The notes beneath the pieces are model-generated. The model made no database searches and had not been told where the DNA came from. It saw only the letters and a program-made list of their open reading frames with translations. The translations under genes were made by a program, and so were the position numbers. A DNA stretch of 64,000 nt, taken from assembly GCF_031845375.1 (NCBI RefSeq), contig NZ_JAVREK010000006.1:62001-126000 (forward strand). The letters run 5' to 3'. Positions 57,981 through 64,000 of this stretch are shown piece by piece; the first letter of the stretch is position 1; every line of letters begins with the position of its first letter. The DNA comes from Streptomonospora wellingtoniae (GTDB lineage Bacteria > Actinomycetota > Actinomycetes > Streptosporangiales > Streptosporangiaceae).

Positions 57981-58949
57981 TCAGGTCTGCTGGTCGAAGC
58001 CCAGCCGGCGCAGCTGCTTGGGGTCGCGCTGCCAATCCTTGGCCACCCGCACCCGCAAGTCCAGATACACCTTGGCCCCCAGCAGCCCTTCGATGTGGCG
58101 GCGGGCGGCCGAGCCCACCTCCCGCAGGCGCGCGCCCTTGGCTCCGATCACGATCGCCTTCTGGCTGGGGCGCTCCACGTACAGCGACGCGTAGATGTCG
58201 ATCATCTCGCGACCTTCGCGGGTCTCCTTGCGCGGCAGCATCTCCTCCACCACGACCGCGATGGAGTGCGGCAGCTCGTCGCGGACGCCCTCCAGCGACG
58301 CCTCGCGGATCAGCTCGGCGACCAGCATCTCCTCGGGCTCGTCGGTAAGGTCTCCGCCGGGGTACAGCGGCGGGCCCTCCGGCAGGCGCTCGCAGAGCAC
58401 GTCGGCCACCGTGTCGACCTGGAATCCCGACTCCGCCGAGACGGGCACGATGTCGGCCCACTCCCCCAGCCGCTCCACCGCCATCAGCTGTGCGGCGACC
58501 GCCGCCTTGTCGGCGCGGTCGGTCTTGGTGACGAGAGCGACCACCGGGGTGTCCCGCTGCGCGGCGAGCTCGCGGGCGATGTAGGTGTCGCCGCGCCCGA
58601 TCGGCTCGTCCGCGGGGATGCAGAAGGCGATGGCGTCGACCTCGACCAGGGTCGAGCGCACCAGGCTGTCCAGCCGCTCCCCCAGCAGCGTGCGCGGTTT
58701 GTGCAGCCCGGGGGTGTCCACGATGATCAGCTGGGCGTCGTCGCGGTGCACGATCCCGCGTACGGTGCGCCGGGTGGTCTGCGGTCGGGTGCTGGTGATG
58801 GCCACCTTCTGGCCCACCAGCGCGTTCATCAGGGTCGACTTGCCCACGTTCGGGCGGCCGACGAAGCAGGCGAACCCGCTGCGGAAGCCCTCGGGATGGG
58901 AGGGCATCTCCAGCGGAGTGCGCAGCTTGTCCAGGTCGAGGTCGTCCAT
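57981..58949 (-). CDS. era: GTPase Era
   Basis: The 322-residue Era assists 16S rRNA maturation and 30S assembly. G1 is GRPNVGKST (31-39), G2 RPQTTRRTV, G3 VDTPGLHKP, G4 TKTD, and a C-terminal KH domain carries VERPSQKAIVIGAKGARLREVG. The N terminus is extended by about 25 residues before FACFVGRP. ATG 58949 has GGAG just 2 bases upstream; GTG 58985 would add 12 residues but has no ribosome-binding site. It belongs to the conserved phoH-ybeY-corC-cdd-like-era run. Confidence 0.94.
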   Translation of the reverse strand: MDDLDLDKLRTPLEMPSHPEGFRSGFACFVGRPNVGKSTLMNALVGQKVAITSTRPQTTRRTVRGIVHRDDAQLIIVDTPGLHKPRTLLGERLDSLVRSTLVEVDAIAFCIPADEPIGRGDTYIARELAAQRDTPVVALVTKTDRADKAAVAAQLMAVERLGEWADIVPVSAESGFQVDTVADVLCERLPEGPPLYPGGDLTDEPEEMLVAELIREASLEGVRDELPHSIAVVVEEMLPRKETREGREMIDIYASLYVERPSQKAIVIGAKGARLREVGSAARRHIEGLLGAKVYLDLRVRVAKDWQRDPKQLRRLGFDQQT

Positions 58950-59012
58950 CTCTCCAGTCTCATCCGCTCCCGCGGCGGACGCCACCGCCGCGGGTCCGAC
59001 GCGCTCGCGCGC

Positions 59013-59366
59013 TCAGGGGTGCAGGGCAGCGGTGGGCGTGCCGTCCAGAGCGGCCAGCACCACCAGCGGTGTCTTCATGTCGGCGGCTACGGCGCGGTCG
59101 GCTTCCGCCGCCTCCGCGGCCTGGGTGACGACCGCGGCGGCCTCAAGTGCGCCCGCTTCGCTGGAGACCGCCGCGGCGACGGCGGCCTGCAGTGCGGTGA
59201 GCTTCAGCGACGGCAGCGCCACGGTGGCCGCGGTGTAGGTGCGGCCGGTCTCGTCGCGCACCGCGGCGCCCTCCGCGGCCTGGGTGCGGGCGCGCGTGGC
59301 GCGCGCCAGGGTGACCAGCTTCTCGTCCTCGGGGTCGAGCTGCTCCGGCGCGGCTGGCTCGGTCAC
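59013..59366 (-). CDS. Cytidine-deaminase-like protein lacking zinc motifs
   Basis: The 117-residue protein matches the actinobacterial gene found between corC and era and usually annotated as cytidine deaminase: LDPEDEKLVTLARATRARTQAAEGAAVRDETGRTYTAATV and the Ala-rich helices after it. The canonical HAE and PCxxC zinc ligands are absent, so catalysis is unlikely. The GTG at 59366 has GGGAGGAGA upstream. A structural or regulatory role is possible; none is known. Confidence 0.82.
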   Translation of the reverse strand: MTEPAAPEQLDPEDEKLVTLARATRARTQAAEGAAVRDETGRTYTAATVALPSLKLTALQAAVAAAVSSEAGALEAAAVVTQAAEAAEADRAVAADMKTPLVVLAALDGTPTAALHP

Positions 59367-59488
59367 GGTCGGTCTCCTCCCAGCGGGGTCGTGTCTCGGC
59401 CCGGAGCCAGCGGCGGCCCGGGGTCCGGCGGTCGCGGCGCTCGGGCACGCGCTGCCGCTGCGGGCGGGGCGGACGACCCGCCGCGCAT

Positions 59489-60877
59489 TCACTCCTCACC
59501 CGCCTCCGCGGGCTCCAGCGCCTCCACCAGCACCGTGGCGGTCTGGTTGCGGCGTCCCACCGTGTCCTCGGCGGTCAGCCGCAATCCAGCGTAGACGGCC
59601 TGGGACCCCGTGATGGGCACGCGCCCCAGAGCGTAGGCGAGCAGTCCGCCGACCGTCTCGACGTCGGGCGCGTCCAGCTCGGTCCCGAACAACTCGGCCA
59701 ACTCGCCCAGCGGCAGGCGGGCGGTCACGCGCGCCCGGCCCTCGTCCAACCGCTCAATGGGCGGAACCTCGTCGTCGTACTCGTCGGTGATCTCGCCGAC
59801 GATCTCCTCGACGATGTCCTCGATGGTGACCAGCCCGGCGGTACCGCCGTACTCGTCGATGACCACGGCGACATGGATGCGCCGCTGCTGCATGTCGCGC
59901 AGCAGCTCGTCGATCGGCTTGGAGTCGGGCACGTAGGACGCGGAGCGCATGGCGTCGCCCACCGTCTCGGCCCCTGCCAGCTCGGCGCCGACGACCGCGG
60001 CGGCGCCGCGCGCCCACTCCTGGCGCATGCGGGCGACGACGTCCTTGAGGTAGACGATCCCCACGACGTCGTCCTCGTCCTCACCGGTGACGGGGATACG
60101 GGAGAACCCGCTGCGCAGCGCGAGGGAGAGCCCGTCGTCGAGGGAGGAGTCGCGCTCGATGAAGACGATGTCGGTGCGCGGCACCATCACCTCGCGCACC
60201 GAGGTGTCGTCGAGCTTGAACACCGAGTGGATCATCTGCCGCTCTTCGGCGTCGATCACGTGGCCGCGCTCGGCCAGATCCACCAGGCGGCGCAGCTCGC
60301 TCTCGCTCGTGAAGGGGCCGCTGCGGTCCCCGAGGCTGCGCGGGGTCAGCGACCGGCCCACCCGCACCAGCATCCGCGAGACGGGGCGCATCACCGGCGC
60401 GAGGGGCGCGAGGACGGTGACGCTGACCGCGGCCAGAGAGGCGGCGAACTGGCGGCCCAGGATGCGCGGCGTGACGCCGACGAAGACGTAGTCCACGGCG
60501 GTCATCACGACCACCGCGCACGCGGCCGCGAGCCAGCCCAGGCCCAACCAGCCGACGAAGCCCACCGCCAGCGCCACCGCGGCAAGCGCCTCGCAGGCCA
60601 CGCGCAACAGCAGCACCGTGTTCAGGTGCTCGGTGGGTTCGGCCAGGACCTGGCGCAGCCGCCGCGCAGCGGGGGTGTCGTCGTCGGCCGGCTCGGCCTC
60701 CATCCCCGAGGCGCGGGTGACCGCCACCTCGGCACTGACGAAGAACGCCGCGGCCAGGGCGAACACCAGTGCGGCCGGAAAGGCGTAGAGAGGGTCGATC
60801 CCGATCGCGCCCGCAGTCGCCGCCATGTCCACCGGGGCCGCGGCCGCCGGCTCGGCACCCGGCCAGGCGGTGATCAT
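59489..60877 (-). CDS. CorC/HlyC-type CNNM transporter-associated protein
   Basis: The 462-residue membrane protein has an N-terminal DUF21/CNNM domain with four hydrophobic segments (about residues 30-160), a CBS pair (EVMVPRTDIVFIERD ... FSRIPVTGEDEDDVVGIVYLKDV; HVAVVIDEYGGTAGLVTIEDIVEEIVGEI) and a C-terminal CorC_HlyC domain. Such proteins are linked to magnesium export or resistance; hemolysis is not implied. Its ATG overlaps the ybeY stop (ATGA), so the two are coupled. Confidence 0.92.
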   Translation of the reverse strand: MITAWPGAEPAAAAPVDMAATAGAIGIDPLYAFPAALVFALAAAFFVSAEVAVTRASGMEAEPADDDTPAARRLRQVLAEPTEHLNTVLLLRVACEALAAVALAVGFVGWLGLGWLAAACAVVVMTAVDYVFVGVTPRILGRQFAASLAAVSVTVLAPLAPVMRPVSRMLVRVGRSLTPRSLGDRSGPFTSESELRRLVDLAERGHVIDAEERQMIHSVFKLDDTSVREVMVPRTDIVFIERDSSLDDGLSLALRSGFSRIPVTGEDEDDVVGIVYLKDVVARMRQEWARGAAAVVGAELAGAETVGDAMRSASYVPDSKPIDELLRDMQQRRIHVAVVIDEYGGTAGLVTIEDIVEEIVGEITDEYDDEVPPIERLDEGRARVTARLPLGELAELFGTELDAPDVETVGGLLAYALGRVPITGSQAVYAGLRLTAEDTVGRRNQTATVLVEALEPAEAGEE

Positions 60878-61371
60878 CGTGCGGTGTCTTCTCTCTCCTG
60901 GGGCCGGTCGCCCGCCGCGCCGTCACTCGCCCGCCAGCCCGAGAGCAGCTCGCCCTGGAGCCCGAACATCTCCTTGTGCTCGTCCGGTTCGGCGTGGTCA
61001 TAGCCCAGCAGGTGCAGGATGCCGTGCGTGCACAGCAGGTCGGTCTCCTCCTGGGCACTGTGCCCCGCCTTCTCGGCCTGGCGGGCGGCCACCTGAGGAC
61101 AGATGATCACGTCGCCCAGCACGCCCGGCTCCGACGGACGGTCCTGCCCGCCGGGGCGCAGCTCGTCCATCGGGAACGACATGACGTCGGTGGGCCCGGC
61201 CTCGTCCATCCAGCGCACGTGCAGCTCGGCCATCGGCTCCTCGTCGATGAGGACGACGGACAGCTCCGCCAGCGGGTGGATCCTCATGGCGTCCAGGACA
61301 TAACGGGCCAGCCGGGACAGGCGTTCCTCGTCTGCCGGGACGCCGGACTCGTTCGCGACGTCGATACTCAT
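60874..61371 (-). CDS. ybeY: Endoribonuclease YbeY
   Basis: The 165-residue metal-dependent endoribonuclease takes part in rRNA maturation and ribosome quality control. The zinc-binding HGILHLLGYDH motif is intact, preceded by DVLSFP-like DVMSFPMDE and LGDVIIC. A hydrophilic tail of about 25 residues follows. It lies 94 bases after phoH and overlaps corC. Confidence 0.95.
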   Translation of the reverse strand: MSIDVANESGVPADEERLSRLARYVLDAMRIHPLAELSVVLIDEEPMAELHVRWMDEAGPTDVMSFPMDELRPGGQDRPSEPGVLGDVIICPQVAARQAEKAGHSAQEETDLLCTHGILHLLGYDHAEPDEHKEMFGLQGELLSGWRASDGAAGDRPQEREDTAR

Positions 61372-61465
61372 TGCTCAGGGCGCCTTCGTCTCGTACTCGG
61401 AATGGGGCGGGACGCGGGCCGGGCTCCCGTGCGGACGACGCACGGGCCTGCGGCCCGCTGCCGCG

Positions 61466-62515
61466 TCACCCGGAGGTGCCGGTGCTCGGGCCGGAGCCGG
61501 ACGCCCCCGGCCGTCCGCGCGCGCTCGGGGAACCGTTCTGCTGCTTGTCGTACCGACCATAGGCGTCGACGATGGCGCTGACCAGCTTGTGCCGCACCAC
61601 GTCGGTACTGCTCAGCTGGCAGAAGCCGATGTCGTCGATGCCGTGCAGGATGCTCTCGATGGTGCGCAGCCCGCTCGTGGTGCCGCCGGGCAGGTCGACC
61701 TGGGTGACGTCGCCCGTCACCACGATCTTGGACCCGAAGCCCAGGCGCGTCAGGAACATCTTCATCTGCTCGGGCGAGGTGTTCTGCGCCTCGTCGAGGA
61801 TGATGAACGAGTCGTTGAGTGTGCGCCCCCGCATGTAGGCGAGCGGGGCGACCTCGATGGTGCCGGCCGACATCAGCTTGGGGATCGACTCCGGTGCCAG
61901 CATGTCGTGCAGCGCGTCGTAGAGCGGGCGCAGGTAGGGGTCGATCTTCTCGTAGAGCGTTCCCGGCAGGTAGCCCAGGCGCTCGCCTGCCTCGACCGCG
62001 GGGCGGGTCAGGATGATCCGGTTGACCTGCTTGTTCTGCAGCGCCTTGACCGCCTTGGCCATGGCGAGGTAGGTCTTGCCGGTCCCGGCGGGGCCGATGC
62101 CGAAGACCACGGTGTGGCGGTCGATGGCGTCGACGTAGTGCTTCTGGTTGAGGGTCTTCGGCCGGATGGTGCGCCCGCGCGCCGAGAGGATGTTGTGCGT
62201 CAGCACGTCCGCAGGGCGCTCGCCGTCGCCTCCCGGCGACCGCAGCATGCTCAGCGTGCGGTCGATGGCGTCGGGGGTGACCACGGTGCCGTTCTTCACG
62301 AGTTCGAGCAGCTCTTCGATCAGGCGCACCACCACCGAGGTCTCCTCGGGGCTGCCGCTGATCGTGATCTCGTTGCCGCGGACGTGGATGTCGCTGTCGA
62401 AGGAGCGCTCGACCGTGCGGAGCAGTTCGTCGCCCGAGCCCAGCAGGTTGACCATCATGTGCTCCTCGGGCACCGCGATCTTCACCTGCGTGCTCTGTTG
62501 TGTTGACTCGACCAT
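61466..62515 (-). CDS. PhoH-family ATPase
   Basis: The 349-residue protein has a short N-terminal KH-like region and a PhoH P-loop domain: Walker A GPAGTGKTYLAMAKAV, VDAIDRHTVVFGIG before it, Walker B FIILDEAQNTSPEQMKMFLTRLGFGSKIVVTGD, and the PRPAVEAGERLG-type TRPAVEAGERLGYLPG. PhoH proteins probably act on RNA with YbeY. The ATG at 62515 has AAGG 8 bases upstream. It is the typical partner of ybeY in this operon. Confidence 0.93.
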   Translation of the reverse strand: MVESTQQSTQVKIAVPEEHMMVNLLGSGDELLRTVERSFDSDIHVRGNEITISGSPEETSVVVRLIEELLELVKNGTVVTPDAIDRTLSMLRSPGGDGERPADVLTHNILSARGRTIRPKTLNQKHYVDAIDRHTVVFGIGPAGTGKTYLAMAKAVKALQNKQVNRIILTRPAVEAGERLGYLPGTLYEKIDPYLRPLYDALHDMLAPESIPKLMSAGTIEVAPLAYMRGRTLNDSFIILDEAQNTSPEQMKMFLTRLGFGSKIVVTGDVTQVDLPGGTTSGLRTIESILHGIDDIGFCQLSSTDVVRHKLVSAIVDAYGRYDKQQNGSPSARGRPGASGSGPSTGTSG

Positions 62516-62692
62516 GATGTGGCCTTGCGGCCGTCTCGCCCCTGCCTCTCGCGAATACGGAGTCGGAAAACGGGTTCGCCTGTCGCGCGCGGCCCCGAGC
62601 CGGGGACGTGATCACCGTGGCCGCAGTGATCGAAGCGAACTCTGTCGTCGGTTTCCAGTCTACCAACGGCATCGCGGCGCTCCCGAGGGGTT

Positions 62693-63049
62693 TTATCCCG
62701 GGGGCCACTCCATTCCGCGCCCGCCGAGCAGGTGGCAGTGCAGGTGGAACACGGTCTGCCCGGCGCCGGACCCGGTGTTGAACACCAGGCGGTAGCCGGT
62801 GGAGGCGACACCCTCGTCCTCGGCGATCGAGTGGGCTTCGCGCACGACCTCGTCCACGAGACCGGTGCCGGCGCCGGCGGCCGCGACGGCGTCGGGGTGG
62901 TGCTCGCGCGGGATCACCAGCACATGCGTGGGCGCCTGCGGGTTGATGTCGCGGAAAGCCAGCACCCGCCCGCCGTCGCGGACGATCTCGGCGGGCACCT
63001 CGCCGGAGGCGATCTTGCAGAACAGGCAGTCGGGATCGGTGGTGCTCAC
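62693..63049 (-). CDS. HIT-family nucleotide-binding hydrolase (Hint-like)
   Basis: The 118-residue protein has the CxxC N terminus (CLFCKI), FRDINPQAPTHVLVIPREH and the catalytic histidine triad HLHCHLLGG. Hint proteins hydrolyse AMP-lysine and other nucleoside phosphoramidates. The GTG at 63049 follows AGAGG by 6 bases. It lies 177 bases upstream of phoH on the same strand, a common neighbour in actinobacteria. Confidence 0.92.
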   Translation of the reverse strand: MSTTDPDCLFCKIASGEVPAEIVRDGGRVLAFRDINPQAPTHVLVIPREHHPDAVAAAGAGTGLVDEVVREAHSIAEDEGVASTGYRLVFNTGSGAGQTVFHLHCHLLGGRGMEWPPG

Positions 63050-63602
63050 CTGGGGCCTCTCCGTCCGGGTGGTCGTTGCGGCCGCCGCGCCTCCCCCGTC
63101 TGGGAGACCGCGCGCGGCGCACCCCATGATGCCCGAGTGGCGCATGGTGTGCTGAAACGGGACGGCCGCCGAGCCGGACGCCGACTGCGGCGACCGCGGC
63201 AACCGCGGCGGCGGCGCGGTTGCGGAGTCGGCCGCGTCAGGCCGTCCGGCTGCCGAACCCGGGCACGATCTTCTACGGTATGCGTCACACCGCCCTTCCG
63301 CGGTGCACTCCGCGCCGTCATCCCGTCGGCGGGTGTCCCCTCTGCTAGTGGTGCTCCTGTGAGGTCGTCTACCAAGCGTTCCGCAGCTGCGGACGCATCC
63401 CGGCCGCCGCGCCGCCTCAGCGGCGGCGCGAGCCGTTCTGCTGCTTCGCACGGCGCGGGCCGCGTCGTCCTGTACCGTCGGCACACTGATGCAAGCACGG
63501 GGACGGCGGACCGCGGGCGCCCACCGCGTCCGGCGCGGACGGCCGTTCACGGATTGCAGCGCACGATCACGGCGATTCCGACGCGGAACGAGAAGTAGAG
63601 GT
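63050..63602. other. Divergent region between the HIT gene and the ECF sigma gene
   Basis: About 550 bases with no gene I can support; the open frames are short GC-biased shadows. I see no clear repeats or operators. The sigma gene may be autoregulated from here, but no recognisable promoter was found. Confidence 0.55.
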
Positions 63603-64000
63603 ATGCCCTTTCGTAAACCCGACGACAAGGGCGCGCGTCAAACCGACGTGACTGAAACCATGGTCGCAGGAGCCCCGACCGCACCGGTCGCCGTCGACTG
63701 GGACGCCGACCAAGCCGTCACCCAGCTGTACACCACGCAGTACCGACCGCTGGTCCGGCTGGCCACCCTGCTCGTGCGCGACTCCGGCACCGCCGAAGAG
63801 GTCGTCCAGGACGCCTTCGTCGCCATGCACGGCGCATGGCGGCGGCTGCGCGACCCCAACAAGGCCCTGTCCTACCTGCGCCAGTCCGTGGTTAACCGGG
63901 CCCGTTCGGTGCTGCGGCACCGGGCCGTGGTAGAAAAGCACGCACCCAAAGCCCTTCCCGACGCCCCCAGCGCCGAACAGGGCGCCATGGGTGAACTCGA
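63603..64000 (+). CDS. ECF-family RNA polymerase sigma factor, SigE-like (3' end cut by window edge)
   Basis: The visible 132 residues have region 2 (AVTQLYTTQYRPLVRLATLLVRDSGTAEEVVQDAFVAMHGAWRRL) and the RQSVVNRARSVLRHR segment, after a hydrophilic leader of about 35 residues. It resembles the SigE-type ECF factors of actinobacteria. ATG 63603 is preceded by GAGAAG at 7 bases; a GTG at 63648 would remove the leader. Region 4 and any anti-sigma partner lie outside the window, so its signal is unknown. Confidence 0.85.
   Translation, partial: MPFRKPDDKGARQTDVTETMVAGAPTAPVAVDWDADQAVTQLYTTQYRPLVRLATLLVRDSGTAEEVVQDAFVAMHGAWRRLRDPNKALSYLRQSVVNRARSVLRHRAVVEKHAPKALPDAPSAEQGAMGEL

Overview
The window is a stretch of very high-GC actinobacterial chromosome. 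GTG and occasional TTG starts are common, GGAGG-type ribosome-binding sites precede many genes, and the gene order (glyS, znuCB-zur, uppS, recO, leuA, era, cdd-like, corC, ybeY, phoH, HIT) is typical of Streptomyces and Streptosporangiales relatives. A Nocardiopsaceae-like host is my best inference; nothing here fixes the genus. I see no tRNA, rRNA, transposase, integrase, prophage gene or CRISPR array.

Layout. 1-8.1 kb: a partial FAD/Fe-S lactate/glycolate-type dehydrogenase, a PPOX-fold protein, a GH18 chitinase, a TetR repressor divergent from an aldo/keto reductase, and a sigma-70 factor just downstream of dnaG. 8.1-10.0 kb: dnaG. 10.1-21.0 kb: an arabinose cassette on the minus strand, in transcription order lacI, araB, araD, araA, a 31-codon ORF, a GH51 arabinofuranosidase, then chvE-mmsA-mmsB for sugar uptake. 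Its promoter carries a 14-bp perfect operator between the -35 and -10 boxes, and a second near-identical site sits at the start of araB. The cassette, plus a PrmC-related methyltransferase gene, separates dnaG from dgt (22.4-23.7 kb). 23.8-32.5 kb: a YdcF-family membrane protein, pyruvate phosphate dikinase, a DUF2252 protein, a hemolysin III-family membrane protein, glyS and an ABM monooxygenase. 32.6-36.4 kb: a 1,236-residue glycosyltransferase/CDP-glycerol glycerophosphotransferase fusion. 37-43 kb: a small membrane protein, znuC-znuB-zur with a Zur-like box, two tandem SGNH hydrolases, uppS and recO. 43.4-46.4 kb: a secreted CAP-domain protein and leuA, which has a leucine-rich leader peptide.

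46.6-57.9 kb is a urate-to-glycerate catabolic cassette: alc, gcl, glxR and hyi leftward; uraD, uraH and uox rightward; allB and a DUF6986/HpcH-like aldolase leftward; and an IclR regulator rightward. Together they would turn urate into allantoin, allantoate, ureidoglycolate/glyoxylate, tartronate semialdehyde and glycerate. Ureidoglycolate lyase, glycerate kinase, urease and xanthine dehydrogenase are not in the window. 58-63 kb holds era, a cytidine-deaminase-like gene, corC, ybeY, phoH and a HIT gene. The right edge cuts an ECF sigma factor gene.

The most unusual signals are: (1) a family of four roughly 55-63-bp intergenic palindromes, all just beyond gene 3' ends, one pair of which brackets the purine cassette; (2) a glyoxylate carboligase with Glu at position 51, where the characterised E. 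coli enzyme has Val; (3) a leucine-codon leader peptide (MLRELLLLSG...) before leuA; (4) a well-resolved LacI promoter/operator in the arabinose cassette; and (5) a probably leaderless znuC with a Zur-like box between -35 and -10 and no adjacent znuA.
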